From NCBI GenBank assembly GCA_942492375.1, contig CALOEL010000014.1, forward strand, positions 558,001 to 622,000: a DNA stretch of 64,000 nt, given 5' to 3'. The notes beneath the pieces are model-generated. The model searched no databases and was not told where the DNA came from. It saw nothing but the letters and a program-made list of their open reading frames with translations. The DNA comes from JAHEAO01 sp942492375 (lineage in GTDB: Bacteria; Pseudomonadota; Alphaproteobacteria; Rhodobacterales; Rhodobacteraceae). Below, one piece after another: positions 25,825-46,091 of this stretch; positions within the stretch are counted from its first letter, which is position 1; every line of letters starts with the position of its first letter. Made by a program: the position numbers and the translations under genes.

Positions 25825-25852
25825 GGCTGGGTCCGATAGTTCGGGCCCAGCC
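25825..25852 (+). promoter_or_regulatory. Hairpin in the rplL-rpoB gap (attenuator candidate)
   Basis: GGCTGGG-t-CCG-atagtt-CGG-g-CCCAGCC, a strong stem with no U-run. In E. coli an attenuator and an RNase III site lie in the rplL-rpoB gap and set the L7/L12 to beta ratio; this hairpin may act likewise. Only the fold is seen. Confidence 0.45.
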
Positions 25853-26030
25853 GAACCTGTCTTAGAGAGCGCCTTTCGCGCAAGGGCGTTTTCTAAGGAG
25901 AGGTTCCGGATCGGGAGCAGGGCGGTGGGACGCCCCGCGGGAATGGACCGGCAACCCCCTGTTTCGAGAGCACGCCGCCCGTGGCCCCGACGGCTGGCGC
26001 GCTTGCGAAAACTGAAAGGTGTTTACGAAC

Positions 26031-30164
<4,134 letters not shown>

Positions 30165-30211
30165 GGCGTTCGCGCCCTTCTCATCCCATCCCCTGACATA
30201 AGGAACGCAAA

Positions 30212-34456
<4,245 letters not shown>

Positions 34457-34478
34457 TCTGATCTCAATCTGATGCAAG

Positions 34479-34498
34479 CGGGCGCCTTCGGGCGCCCG
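34479..34498 (+). terminator. Rho-independent terminator after rpoC
   Basis: CGGGCGCC-ttcg-GGCGCCCG followed by TTATCTTTGTT. Eight-base perfect stem closing the rplJL-rpoBC operon. Confidence 0.9.
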
Positions 34499-34627
34499 TT
34501 ATCTTTGTTGCACGCACCGCCATCACCTCGGCCATGATGCCACGCGGTTGCCGGGTTCGACGCCAAGGGCTTTCCAATCGCTACCGGATCGGTATCACTC
34601 CGGCGCAGGAAACCGGGCAGCGCTGAT

Positions 34628-35440
34628 GTGACAACCTCATTCAAGAACCAGATCGTAGGTCTCGTACGGTTCTCTTTCGCAACCAAGGGCGACTTCTACC
34701 CTGGCTTCGACACCGTTGAGGCGATGGAGAATTTCCTGTTTGACCCCGCCCGTCTGGCGCGCAGGTTTCATCTGTTCGAGAGCCTCTGCCTGCCGGCCCT
34801 GCGTCAGCAGACGGATCAGGATTTCACCTGCCTTTTCCTTGTTGGCGCCAACATGCCAAAACGGTGGCAGGATCATCTGCAGGATTTGTTGGCACCTTTG
34901 CCGTCCGCTCGAATATGCCTGCAACAGCCGGAGACGCATTATTCCGCCATCCGGCGCGCCTTCGCCACGGTTGCCGGGACCGGTTACACCCATCGCACCA
35001 GCTTCCGGCTGGATGATGACGACGCCTTTGACAATGGCTACGTCGCACGGCTCAGGTCGCACGCTTCGGGTTTCGCACCGCTATGCGATGCCGGCCAGCC
35101 GTTTGCGCTGGCCTTTAACCGTGGGTTTTATATCGAACTTAAGGATGGCGACAACGATATCTACGACGCCACCGAGCGTACTCCGCTTAGCGTTGGTGCC
35201 GCGTTGGTGACGCCTATCAGCTATCACGACAACATCTATGTCCGTAATCACCGCGCCTTGCCGCAGTTTTTTGATGCTTACAGCGATGCCACGTCGCACG
35301 TGTTCCTGCGCAGCATTCACCGCGACAACAAATCCGATCCACATTTCTCTGGCGCTCGCCGGAAGATGCCCCCAGAAAAGGTTGCACAGGCCATTCGCGA
35401 CCATTTCGGACGCGACGTGGCGGATCTGAGAAAGCTCTGA
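34628..35440 (+). CDS. Putative glycosyl/rhamnosyl transferase
   Basis: Cytoplasmic glycosyltransferase-like protein of 270 residues, resembling the putative rhamnosyl transferase family. The start of the fold is IVGLVRFSFATKGDF, followed by LFESLCLPALRQQTDQDFTCLFLVG, and the metal/nucleotide-sugar block is FRLDDDDAFDNGYVARLR, an extended DxD motif. The start is a GTG at 34628. It stands between the rpoC terminator and the EamA gene, four bases upstream of that gene, so the two are probably co-transcribed. Acceptor unknown. Confidence 0.75.
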   Translation: MTTSFKNQIVGLVRFSFATKGDFYPGFDTVEAMENFLFDPARLARRFHLFESLCLPALRQQTDQDFTCLFLVGANMPKRWQDHLQDLLAPLPSARICLQQPETHYSAIRRAFATVAGTGYTHRTSFRLDDDDAFDNGYVARLRSHASGFAPLCDAGQPFALAFNRGFYIELKDGDNDIYDATERTPLSVGAALVTPISYHDNIYVRNHRALPQFFDAYSDATSHVFLRSIHRDNKSDPHFSGARRKMPPEKVAQAIRDHFGRDVADLRKL

Positions 35441-35444
35441 GACC

Positions 35445-36344
35445 ATGAACCCGGCGGACAATGCGCGCGGCGCGCTCTTCATGATGCTCAGCATGACGGC
35501 CTTCACGCTGAACGACACCTGCATGAAAGCATTGTCTGACGAGATCCCGCTGTTTCAGGCGATCTTTCTGCGCGGGATCCTGACAAGCGTGATCCTCGGG
35601 ATTGCCGCGATAGTGCTCGGGGCCTTCCGCATCCGCCTTTCGCGCCGAGACTGGTGGCTGGTTGGCCTGCGGTCGCTGACCGAGGTCGCGGCGGCATACT
35701 TCTTCATCTCGGCGCTGTTCGCGATGCCGATCGCCAACGTCACTGCGATCCTGCAGGCATTGCCGCTGACGGTCACCTTGGCAGGCGCGTTATTCTTCAA
35801 GGAACAGGTTGGCTGGAAACGGTCGCTGGCCATCCTGATCGGATTTCTTGGTGTACTGCTGATCGTCAAGCCGGGGGCAGAGGGATTCAATTCCTACTCC
35901 GTTTTTGCCGTCATCGCAGTCATTTGCGTTACCGTCCGCGACCTTTCCTCGCGTCGGCTGTCCCGCGAAGTGCCCTCGATGGTCGTGGCGTTTTTCGCCG
36001 CGATCTTCGTTACCATTTTCGGCGGACTGGGGATGTTGACCCAAGACTGGGCGCCTGTCGGCGTTACCGCCGGGATGCAACTGCTGGGCGCGGTCATCTT
36101 CATCATCGGCGGCTACCTGTTCAGCGTCATGGCAATGCGCGAGGGAGAGATCGGTTTTGTGGCACCCTTCCGCTATTTCAGTCTGCTTTGCGCGCTGGTT
36201 GCGGGTTTCGTGGTCTTCGGAGATTGGCCCGACGATCTGACGCTGCTCGGCAGTGCGATCGTGGTGGCGACGGGGGTCTTCACCTTCTATCGAGAACGCC
36301 GGCTGTCGCGCCGATATGGGCCGGTAGGGCTGCGGATCAGATAA
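35445..36344 (+). CDS. EamA/DMT-superfamily transporter
   Basis: Inner-membrane drug/metabolite exporter of 299 residues with ten predicted helices in two EamA repeats. The first repeat ends IANVTAILQALPLTVTLAGALFFKEQVGWKRSLAILIGFLGVLLIVKPG, the family signature; the second contains GEIGFVAPFRYFSLLCALVAGFVVFGDWPD. Substrate cannot be inferred. Its start is four bases after the glycosyltransferase stop. Confidence 0.92.
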   Translation: MNPADNARGALFMMLSMTAFTLNDTCMKALSDEIPLFQAIFLRGILTSVILGIAAIVLGAFRIRLSRRDWWLVGLRSLTEVAAAYFFISALFAMPIANVTAILQALPLTVTLAGALFFKEQVGWKRSLAILIGFLGVLLIVKPGAEGFNSYSVFAVIAVICVTVRDLSSRRLSREVPSMVVAFFAAIFVTIFGGLGMLTQDWAPVGVTAGMQLLGAVIFIIGGYLFSVMAMREGEIGFVAPFRYFSLLCALVAGFVVFGDWPDDLTLLGSAIVVATGVFTFYRERRLSRRYGPVGLRIR

Positions 36345-36378
36345 ACGCCAACGCCACGCCAAAGCTCAGGCGGTGCTG

Positions 36379-36407
36379 TTGACAACCCCAACGACTCCCC
36401 ATATACG
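36379..36407 (+). promoter_or_regulatory. Sigma-70 promoter for the str operon
   Basis: TTGACA (36379-36384), 17-base spacer, TATACG (36402-36407): a near-consensus housekeeping promoter. It lies about 225 bases upstream of rpsL in an otherwise gene-free gap and is the best promoter I can see in the window. Confidence 0.75.
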
Positions 36408-36631
36408 GCGCGCACCCGACCCTGAGGGGCCTCTTTTGGCGGCCGGGTGTCAAAACCGAAGTGGTCATGATCCGGGCAATGCCGCCCCGATCCTCTGGAA
36501 TTCCACCGCGTCGTTCCCGCGAACGAGGGGACGCATGCGGTATTTGTGTTTTGTGGACGCTGAAACGTCTGTCGAGAAGCGTCCTAGGCGCTATGAACCT
36601 AAATGTGTTGCAACACGGGGAAAAAACCGGA

Positions 36632-37003
36632 ATGCCAACGATACAACAGCTGATCCGCAAGCCGCGCCAGCCGAAAGTAAGAAGCTCCAAGTCGATGCAC
36701 CTGGAAGGCAGCCCGCAAAAGCGTGGCGTCTGCACCCGGGTCTATACGACGACGCCGAAAAAGCCGAACTCCGCCATGCGGAAGGTTGCCAAGGTGCGCC
36801 TGACCAATGGCTACGAGGTCATCAGCTACATTCCCGGTGAAAGCCACAACCTTCAGGAGCACTCTGTCGTCCTGATCCGTGGCGGCCGTGTGAAGGACCT
36901 TCCGGGTGTCCGTTACCACATCCTGCGCGGTGTTCTGGATACCCAGGGCGTCAAAGACCGTAAGCAGCGTCGTTCGAAATACGGCGCCAAGCGTCCGAAA
37001 TAA
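36632..37003 (+). CDS. rpsL: 30S ribosomal protein S12
   Basis: Decoding-centre protein S12, 123 residues. Start chosen at MPTIQQLIRKPRQPK, the universal N terminus; the frame is open further upstream but unlike S12. The streptomycin-relevant lysines are wild type in TTPKKPNSAMRKV and GRVKDLPGVRYH. First gene of the str operon; rpsG follows after 12 bases. Confidence 0.98.
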   Translation: MPTIQQLIRKPRQPKVRSSKSMHLEGSPQKRGVCTRVYTTTPKKPNSAMRKVAKVRLTNGYEVISYIPGESHNLQEHSVVLIRGGRVKDLPGVRYHILRGVLDTQGVKDRKQRRSKYGAKRPK

Positions 37004-37015
37004 GAGGGTTTACCA

Positions 37016-37486
37016 ATGTCCCGTCGTCACGCCGCCGAAAAGCGCGAAGTTCTGCCCGATGCCAAGTTTGGTGACCGGGTTCTGACCAAGTTCATGAACA
37101 ACCTGATGGTTGACGGCAAGAAGTCCGTCGCCGAACGGATTGTCTACAACGCGTTCGATCGCGTTGAGGAAAAGCTGAAGAAGTCGCCTCTGGAAGTGTT
37201 CCACGAGTCGCTCGACAACATCAAACCGTCGGTCGAGGTTCGCTCGCGCCGGGTCGGTGGCGCCACCTACCAGGTGCCCGTCGAAGTGCGCCCCGAACGC
37301 CGCGAAGCGCTGGCGATCCGCTGGCTGATCTCGGCCGCCGCCAAGCGCAACGAACACACGATGGAAGAGCGTCTGGCAGGCGAGCTGGTCGATGCGGTCA
37401 ACGGCCGCGGTACCGCTGTGAAGAAGCGCGAAGACACCCACAAGATGGCCGATGCCAACAAGGCGTTCAGCCACTACCGCTGGTAA
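37016..37486 (+). CDS. rpsG: 30S ribosomal protein S7
   Basis: Primary 16S-binding protein of the 30S head, 156 residues. Begins SRRHAAEKREVLPDAKFGDRVLTKFMN and has the conserved RSRRVGGATYQVPVEVRPERREALAIRWL. In E. coli S7 represses this operon at the rpsL-rpsG gap; here that gap is only 12 bases, so the same site is not evident. Confidence 0.98.
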   Translation: MSRRHAAEKREVLPDAKFGDRVLTKFMNNLMVDGKKSVAERIVYNAFDRVEEKLKKSPLEVFHESLDNIKPSVEVRSRRVGGATYQVPVEVRPERREALAIRWLISAAAKRNEHTMEERLAGELVDAVNGRGTAVKKREDTHKMADANKAFSHYRW

Positions 37487-37526
37487 CCGTCAGATTGTCT
37501 GACAGATTGAATTAGAGGGCCGAGAC

Positions 37527-39650
<2,124 letters not shown>

Positions 39651-39692
39651 GGGCGACAACCGCCCTTACCCCGAAATAGACAGGAGGCCATC

Positions 39693-40868
<1,176 letters not shown>

Positions 40869-40886
40869 CGAAAGACCAGGTTCGAT

Positions 40887-40913
40887 GTGGGGCGGGGATG
40901 ACCCCCGCTCCAC
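40887..40913 (+). promoter_or_regulatory. Hairpin between tuf copy 2 and rpsJ
   Basis: GTGG-g-GCGGGG-atga-CCCCGC-t-CCAC, a strong imperfect stem with no U-run, in the gap between the str and S10 operons. May be a processing site or partial terminator. Confidence 0.4.
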
Positions 40914-40946
40914 CTCTCAATCTCAAGCCCCTGAAAGGCATGTCAA

Positions 40947-41261
40947 ATGGCAGTTCAAAGCCAAAATATCCGCATCAGGCTCAAGGCCTTTGATTACCGC
41001 GTTCTGGATGCCAGCACTGCGGAGATCGTTTCGACGGCAAAGCGCACCGGTGCCACCGTGCGCGGTCCGATTCCGCTGCCGAACAAGATAGAGAAGTTCA
41101 CGGTTCTGCGTGGTCCGCACATCGACAAGAAGTCGCGCGACCAGTTCGAGATCCGCACGCACAAGCGGCTTCTGGATATCGTCGACCCCACTCCGCAGAC
41201 CGTGGACGCGCTGATGAAGCTCGACCTCGCTGCCGGCGTGGATGTCGAGATCAAGATTTAA
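40947..41261 (+). CDS. rpsJ: 30S ribosomal protein S10
   Basis: S10 (104 residues), 30S head protein and NusE partner in antitermination. Begins with the typical NIRIRLKAFDYRVLD and has RGPIPLPNKIEKFTVLRGPHIDKKSRDQFEIRTHKR. Opens the S10 operon; rplC follows after 13 bases. Confidence 0.98.
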   Translation: MAVQSQNIRIRLKAFDYRVLDASTAEIVSTAKRTGATVRGPIPLPNKIEKFTVLRGPHIDKKSRDQFEIRTHKRLLDIVDPTPQTVDALMKLDLAAGVDVEIKI

Positions 41262-41274
41262 GGAGGGCAGTAGG

Positions 41275-42159
41275 ATGTTGCGCTCTGGTGTAATCGCCAA
41301 GAAGGTGGGCATGACCCGCCTGTTCATGGAAGACGGCAAGCAGATCCCTGTGACCGTACTCCAACTCGACGGCCTTCAGGTTGTCGCCACCCGCACCGCC
41401 GAGAAAGACGGATATTCCGCCGTTCAGCTGGGTGCCGGCACCGCAAAGGCCAAGCGGGTTTCCCAAGCCATGCGCGGCCATTTCGCGGCAGCCAAGGTCG
41501 AACCGAAGCGGAAGATCGCTGAATTCCGGGTCGATCCGGAAAACATGATCGCCGTGGGCGAAGAACTGACCGCCGACCACTATTTCGCGGGCCAGTATGT
41601 CGACGTTTCGGGCACCTCGATCGGTAAGGGTTTCGCCGGTGCCATGAAGCGGCACAACTTCGGCGGCCTGCGCGCCAGCCACGGTGTCTCGATCAGCCAC
41701 CGCTCGCACGGTTCGACCGGTCAGTGTCAGGATCCGGGCAAGGTGTTCAAGGGCAAGAAGATGGCCGGTCACATGGGCGCTGCCCGTGTCACCACGCAGA
41801 ACCTGCAGGTCGTCCGCACCGACAGCGACCGTGGCCTGATCATGGTCAAAGGCGCCGTTCCGGGATCGAAAGGCGGCTGGGTCACGGTCAAGGATGCGGT
41901 CAAGAAGCCGACCCCTGAAGGCGTCATGCTGCCCGCCGGTCTGAAATCGCTGGCTGAAGAAGCCAAGCGTCTGGCCGAGGAAGCCGCTGCCGCAGCCGCA
42001 GAAGAAGCCGCAGCTGCAGAAGCCGCAGCCGCCGAGCAGGCCGCTGCCGAACAGGCCGCCGCGATGAAGGCCTCGGAAGAGGCTGACGCAGCCGAAGACG
42101 GCGACGCATCCGGCGACGATGCCGCAAAGCCTGAAGGAGACGAGAAAAATGAAGGCTGA
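41275..42159 (+). CDS. rplC: 50S ribosomal protein L3 with long Ala/Glu-rich tail
   Basis: L3, 294 residues, one of the first proteins to bind 23S rRNA near the peptidyl-transferase centre. The normal domain ends near residue 225; the methylated-glutamine region GLRASHGVSISHRSHGSTGQCQDPGKVFKGKKMAGHMG is present. The last 69 residues are an Ala/Glu coiled-coil-like repeat turning acidic at the end, well beyond the usual length of about 210. The start at 41275 follows AAGGAGG. It overlaps rplD by 11 bases, so the tail coding sequence also holds the rplD ribosome-binding site. Confidence 0.95.
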   Translation: MLRSGVIAKKVGMTRLFMEDGKQIPVTVLQLDGLQVVATRTAEKDGYSAVQLGAGTAKAKRVSQAMRGHFAAAKVEPKRKIAEFRVDPENMIAVGEELTADHYFAGQYVDVSGTSIGKGFAGAMKRHNFGGLRASHGVSISHRSHGSTGQCQDPGKVFKGKKMAGHMGAARVTTQNLQVVRTDSDRGLIMVKGAVPGSKGGWVTVKDAVKKPTPEGVMLPAGLKSLAEEAKRLAEEAAAAAAEEAAAAEAAAAEQAAAEQAAAMKASEEADAAEDGDASGDDAAKPEGDEKNEG

Positions 42160-42769
42160 TGTCATCAAACTCGACGCCAAGAAGGCCGGCGACATTGACC
42201 TGTCGGACGACATCTTTGGCCTGGAACCGCGTGCGGACATCCTGCACCGCGTGGTCCGCTGGCAGCGCGCCCGCGCTCAAGCCGGCACCCACAGCGCCAA
42301 GACCCGGACCGAGGTCAGCTACTCGACCAAGAAGATCTATCGCCAGAAGGGTACCGGCGGCGCACGCCACGGCTCCCGCAAGGCGCCGATCTTCCGTCAC
42401 GGTGGCGGCTACAAGGTTCCGACCCCGCGCAGCCACGCGCATGACCTGACCAAGAAGTTCCGCAAGCTGGGGCTCAAGCATGCCCTGTCGTCCAAGGCCG
42501 CGACCGGCAACCTGATCATCCTCGACAACGTGGATATGAAGGACGCCAAGACGGGTGCGCTGGCCAAGGCCGTCAAGAAGCTCGGCTGGAAGCGCGTGCT
42601 GATCATCGACGGCGCAGAAGTGAACGAGAACTTCGCCCGCGCCGCCGCCAACATCCAAGGCCTGGACATCCTGCCGACCATGGGTGCCAACGTCTATGAT
42701 ATCCTCAAGCGTGACACGCTCGTGATCACCAAGTCGGGTATCGAAGCACTGGAGGCTCGACTGAAATGA
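42149..42769 (+). CDS. rplD: 50S ribosomal protein L4
   Basis: L4 (206 residues), rRNA-binding protein with a loop lining the exit tunnel; in E. coli it represses the S10 operon. The tunnel loop KIYRQKGTGGARHGSRKAPIFRHGGGYKVP is intact. Start at 42149 behind AAGGAGA inside the end of rplC; overlaps rplW by four bases (ATGA). Confidence 0.98.
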   Translation: MKADVIKLDAKKAGDIDLSDDIFGLEPRADILHRVVRWQRARAQAGTHSAKTRTEVSYSTKKIYRQKGTGGARHGSRKAPIFRHGGGYKVPTPRSHAHDLTKKFRKLGLKHALSSKAATGNLIILDNVDMKDAKTGALAKAVKKLGWKRVLIIDGAEVNENFARAAANIQGLDILPTMGANVYDILKRDTLVITKSGIEALEARLK

Positions 42770-43062
42770 GCGCGAAGCCAGAACATTACGATGTGATCCG
42801 CAAGCCGATCATCACCGAAAAGGCGACCATGACCTCCGAGTCCAATGGTGTCGTCTTCGAAGTGGCGATCGACGCCAACAAGCCGCAGATCAAGGAAGCT
42901 GTCGAAAGCCTCTTTGGTGTGAAGGTGAAAGCGGTCAACACGTCGATCACCAAAGGCAAGACCAAGCGTTTCCGGGGCAAGCCGGGCGTCCGCAAGGATG
43001 TCAAGAAAGCCTATGTAACGCTGGAAGAGGGCAATACTATCGACGTCTCTACGGGCCTCTGA
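42766..43062 (+). CDS. rplW: 50S ribosomal protein L23
   Basis: L23 (98 residues), at the tunnel exit, docking site for trigger factor and SRP. Shows HYDVIRKPIITEKATMTSE and the extended loop GKTKRFRGKPGVRKDVKKAYV. A 91-base gap with a hairpin separates it from rplB. Confidence 0.98.
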   Translation: MSAKPEHYDVIRKPIITEKATMTSESNGVVFEVAIDANKPQIKEAVESLFGVKVKAVNTSITKGKTKRFRGKPGVRKDVKKAYVTLEEGNTIDVSTGL

Positions 43063-43079
43063 TAGAACGCGCCGAATCC

Positions 43080-43102
43080 TCGGCCCCCCATGCGGGGGCC
43101 GA
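43080..43102 (+). terminator. Hairpin with weak U-run between rplW and rplB
   Basis: TCGGCCCCC-catgc-GGGGGCCGA followed by CACTATTTTAA. It is terminator-like but inside the operon, so it may act as an attenuator or processing site rather than a full stop. Confidence 0.45.
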
Positions 43103-43153
43103 CACTATTTTAACCCGGGTCTAACGACCCAAAGCTAACGGAAGACAGAAAGC

Positions 43154-43993
43154 ATGGCACTCAAGTCGTACAAGCCGACGACGCCAGGCCAGCGTGGGCT
43201 GGTGCTGATCGACCGTTCGGAGCTTTGGAAAGGCCGCCCGGTCAAAGCCCTCACCGAGGGTCTGACCAAGAATGGCGGACGGAACAATACCGGACGGATC
43301 ACGATGCGTCGCCGTGGTGGAGGCGCAAAACGCCTTTACCGCGTGGTGGACTTCAAGCGGAACAAGTTTGACGTCACAGCAACCGTGGAACGGATCGAGT
43401 ATGACCCGAACCGGACCGCCTTCATCGCGCTCGTCAAGTATGACGACGGCGAACAGGCCTACATCCTTGCCCCCCAGCGCCTTGGCGTTGGCGACAAGAT
43501 CGTCGCCGGTTCAAAGGTCGACGTGAAGCCGGGCAACGCGATGCCGTTCTCGGGTATGCCGATCGGCACGATCGTCCACAATATCGAGCTGAAGCAGGGC
43601 AAAGGCGGCCAGATCGCCCGCGCTGCCGGCACCTATGCCCAGTTCGTCGGTCGCGACGGTGGCTACGCGCAGATCCGCCTTTCCTCGGGCGAACTGCGGA
43701 TGGTCCGTCAGGAATGCATGGCCACCATCGGCGCCGTGTCGAACCCCGACAACTCGAACCAGAACCTCGGCAAGGCCGGCCGCAACCGACACTTTGGCCA
43801 TCGTCCCGCAGTTCGTGGCGTCGCGATGAACCCGATCGACCACCCGCACGGTGGTGGTGAGGGCCGCACCTCGGGGGGCCGTCATCCGGTGACCCCGTGG
43901 GGCAAGCCCACCAAGGGGGCCAAGACCCGTAACCGCAACAAGGCGTCCAGCAAGCTGATTATCCGCTTGCGCAACGCAAGGAAGGGCCGCTAA
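43154..43993 (+). CDS. rplB: 50S ribosomal protein L2
   Basis: L2 (279 residues), near the peptidyl-transferase centre, required for subunit joining. Begins ALKSYKPTTPGQRGLVLIDRSELWKGRPVK; the conserved C-terminal loop with the essential histidine is NPIDHPHGGGEGRTSGGRHPVTPWGKPTKG. Two bases separate it from rpsS. Confidence 0.98.
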   Translation: MALKSYKPTTPGQRGLVLIDRSELWKGRPVKALTEGLTKNGGRNNTGRITMRRRGGGAKRLYRVVDFKRNKFDVTATVERIEYDPNRTAFIALVKYDDGEQAYILAPQRLGVGDKIVAGSKVDVKPGNAMPFSGMPIGTIVHNIELKQGKGGQIARAAGTYAQFVGRDGGYAQIRLSSGELRMVRQECMATIGAVSNPDNSNQNLGKAGRNRHFGHRPAVRGVAMNPIDHPHGGGEGRTSGGRHPVTPWGKPTKGAKTRNRNKASSKLIIRLRNARKGR

Positions 43994-43995
43994 TC

Positions 43996-44274
43996 ATGTC
44001 GCGTTCTGTCTGGAAAGGCCCCTTTGTCGATTCCTACGTCCTGAAGAAGGCCGAGAAATCCAAGGAATCGGGCCGCAACGAAGTCATCAAGATCTGGTCG
44101 CGCCGCTCGACGATCCTGCCGCAATTTGTCGGCCTGACGTTCGGCGTCTACAACGGCAAGAAACACATCCCAGTCAACGTCAGCGAAGACATGATCGGTC
44201 AGAAGTTCGGTGAGTATTCGCCGACGCGGACCTATCACGGTCATGCCGCCGACAAAAAAGCGAAGCGGAAGTAA
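43996..44274 (+). CDS. rpsS: 30S ribosomal protein S19
   Basis: S19 (92 residues), 30S head protein forming a complex with S13. Begins SRSVWKGPFVDSYVLKKAEK and contains WSRRSTILPQFVGLTFGVYNGKKHIPVNV. Three bases before rplV. Confidence 0.98.
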   Translation: MSRSVWKGPFVDSYVLKKAEKSKESGRNEVIKIWSRRSTILPQFVGLTFGVYNGKKHIPVNVSEDMIGQKFGEYSPTRTYHGHAADKKAKRK

Positions 44275-44277
44275 GCC

Positions 44278-44658
44278 ATGAGCAAGGATAAGAATCCCCG
44301 CCGCGTGGCCGACAACGAAGCGATGGCAAAGTCCAAGATGCTTCGCACCAGCCCGCAGAAACTGAACCTCGTCGCGCAGTTGATCCGCGGCAAGAAGGTC
44401 GACAAGGCCCTGACGGACCTGACCTTCTCGAAAAAGCGGATCGCCGAGGATGTGAAGAAATGCCTTCAGTCCGCGATCGCGAACGCAGAGAACAACCACA
44501 ACCTGGACGTCGATGAACTGGTCGTCGCCGAAGCCTATGTCGGCAAGAACTTGGTCATGAAGCGCGGTCGTCCGCGTGCCCGTGGCCGGTTCGGCAAGAT
44601 CGTCAAACCGTTCTCGGAACTCACCATCAAGGTGCGCCAGGTAGAGGAGCAAGCGTAA
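44278..44658 (+). CDS. rplV: 50S ribosomal protein L22
   Basis: L22 (126 residues), exit-tunnel protein with a long beta-hairpin. Conserved MLRTSPQKLNLVAQLIRGKKVDKAL and the hairpin VGKNLVMKRGRPRARGRFGKIVKPF. Stop and rpsC start overlap (TAATG). Confidence 0.98.
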   Translation: MSKDKNPRRVADNEAMAKSKMLRTSPQKLNLVAQLIRGKKVDKALTDLTFSKKRIAEDVKKCLQSAIANAENNHNLDVDELVVAEAYVGKNLVMKRGRPRARGRFGKIVKPFSELTIKVRQVEEQA

Positions 44659-45380
44659 TGGGTCACAAGGTCAATCCGATCGGCATGCGCCTTCAGGTCA
44701 ACCGCACCTGGGACAGCCGCTGGTATGCCGACACCAAGGATTACGGCAACCTGCTTCTTGAAGACATCAAGATGCGCGACTTCATCAAGGAAGAGTGCAA
44801 GCAGGCCGGCGTATCCAAGGTCATCATCGAACGGCCGCACAAGAAGTGCCGGGTGACGGTCCACACCGCGCGTCCGGGTGTCATCATCGGCAAGAAAGGC
44901 GCGGATATCGAGACGCTGCGCAAGAAGCTGGCGAACATGACCGACAGCGAGCTGCATCTGAACATCGTCGAGGTTCGCAAGCCCGAGCTTGACGCGCAGC
45001 TGGTCGCCGAGTCGATCACCCAGCAGCTGGAGCGCCGCGTGTCGTTCCGCCGCGCGATGAAGCGCGCCGTTCAGAACGCGATGCGCATGGGTGCCTTGGG
45101 TATCCGCGTCAACGTCGCCGGCCGTCTGGGCGGCGCCGAGATCGCGCGGACCGAATGGTACCGCGAAGGTCGCGTGCCGCTGCACACCCTGCGCGCCGAT
45201 ATCGACTATGCCCTGGCCGAGGCCCAGACCGCATACGGGATCATCGGCGTCAAAGTCTGGATTTTCAAAGGCGAGATCATGGAGCACGACCCCGCTGCCC
45301 GTGACCGTCGCCAGCAGGAACTCCAGGATGGTCCCGCACCGCGTGGCTCGCAGCCGCGTGGTCCCGGCGGCCGCCGGTAA
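44658..45380 (+). CDS. rpsC: 30S ribosomal protein S3
   Basis: S3 (240 residues), at the mRNA entry site. It has the KH motif GVIIGKKGADIETLRKKL and the C-terminal domain GRLGGAEIARTEWYREGRVPLHTLRADIDY. The C-terminal tail is Pro/Arg-rich, as usual. rplP follows after 12 bases. Confidence 0.98.
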   Translation: MGHKVNPIGMRLQVNRTWDSRWYADTKDYGNLLLEDIKMRDFIKEECKQAGVSKVIIERPHKKCRVTVHTARPGVIIGKKGADIETLRKKLANMTDSELHLNIVEVRKPELDAQLVAESITQQLERRVSFRRAMKRAVQNAMRMGALGIRVNVAGRLGGAEIARTEWYREGRVPLHTLRADIDYALAEAQTAYGIIGVKVWIFKGEIMEHDPAARDRRQQELQDGPAPRGSQPRGPGGRR

Positions 45381-45392
45381 GGAGAGAAGAAG

Positions 45393-45806
45393 ATGCTGCA
45401 ACCAAAGCGCACCAAATTCCGCAAACAGCACAAGGGCCGGATTCACGGCGAAGCCAAGGGCGGGTTTGAAATCGCCTTCGGCACCTACGGGCTGAAAGCG
45501 ACGGAGCCCGAGCGGATCACCGCCCGGCAGATCGAGGCCGCCCGGCGGGCGCTGACGCGTCACATGAAGCGGCAGGGCTCGGTCTGGATCCGGATCTTCC
45601 CGGATACGCCGGTCACCTCGAAACCCACCGAGGTTCGGATGGGTAAGGGTAAGGGTTCCGTGGATTTCTGGGCGGCGAAAGTGAAGCCGGGCCGGATCAT
45701 GTTCGAGATCGACGGGGTATCGGAAACCGTCGCCCGCGAGGCCCTGCGGCTGGCGGCGATGAAGCTGCCGATCAAGACCCGCACGATCGTTCGCGAGGAT
45801 TGGTAA
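45393..45806 (+). CDS. rplP: 50S ribosomal protein L16
   Basis: L16 (137 residues), binding the A-site tRNA elbow region. Begins MLQPKRTKFRKQHKGRIHGEA; has RVRMGKGKGS-type RMGKGKGSVDFWAAKVKPGRIMFEI. It is the last gene before the break; rpmC, which normally follows directly, is 2.3 kb away. Confidence 0.98.
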   Translation: MLQPKRTKFRKQHKGRIHGEAKGGFEIAFGTYGLKATEPERITARQIEAARRALTRHMKRQGSVWIRIFPDTPVTSKPTEVRMGKGKGSVDFWAAKVKPGRIMFEIDGVSETVAREALRLAAMKLPIKTRTIVREDW

Positions 45807-45840
45807 CCGGCGACCGAAGGTCGCCGAGGGCGGTATAGCG

Positions 45841-45857
45841 GGTTTTCGGAGAAAACC
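45841..45857 (+). repeat. Short perfect hairpin after rplP
   Basis: GGTTTTC-gga-GAAAACC, a seven-base perfect stem-loop between rplP and the following terminator. Possible processing or attenuation element. Confidence 0.4.
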
Positions 45858-45886
45858 TGCGGGCCGCATCCCGGTTGAGAATAGAG

Positions 45887-45910
45887 AAGGGCGGGGATTT
45901 CCTCGCCCTT
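45887..45910 (+). terminator. Terminator after rplP
   Basis: AAGGGCGGGG-attt-CCTCGCCCTT, ten-pair stem with one G-U pair, then TCGCTTTG. It should stop or strongly reduce transcription of the S10 operon before the inserted genes. Confidence 0.7.
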
Positions 45911-46054
45911 TCGCTTTGCTGGGTGTCCACATGTGGACGGAAGAGGATTTCTTTTTAAATCAATGGGTTGGGAAGTTCCGTTGGGGATTTGTTAACGGAT
46001 TCGAGGTGGCGTTCGGTGGGGATTGACACAAGGGGTGGGGAGAACCGCCTCGCG

Positions 46055-46080
46055 GATGGTGGGTTGGAAACCCACCCTAC
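46055..46080. repeat. REP-like palindrome, copy 1
   Basis: The 20 bases GATGGTGGGTTGGAAACCCA, continued as CCCTAC, occur again at 46805. The core GGTGGGTTggAAACCCACC is an inverted repeat. One copy lies on each side of the thermonuclease gene. Confidence 0.8.
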
Positions 46081-46091
46081 TGTGGCCGCAC

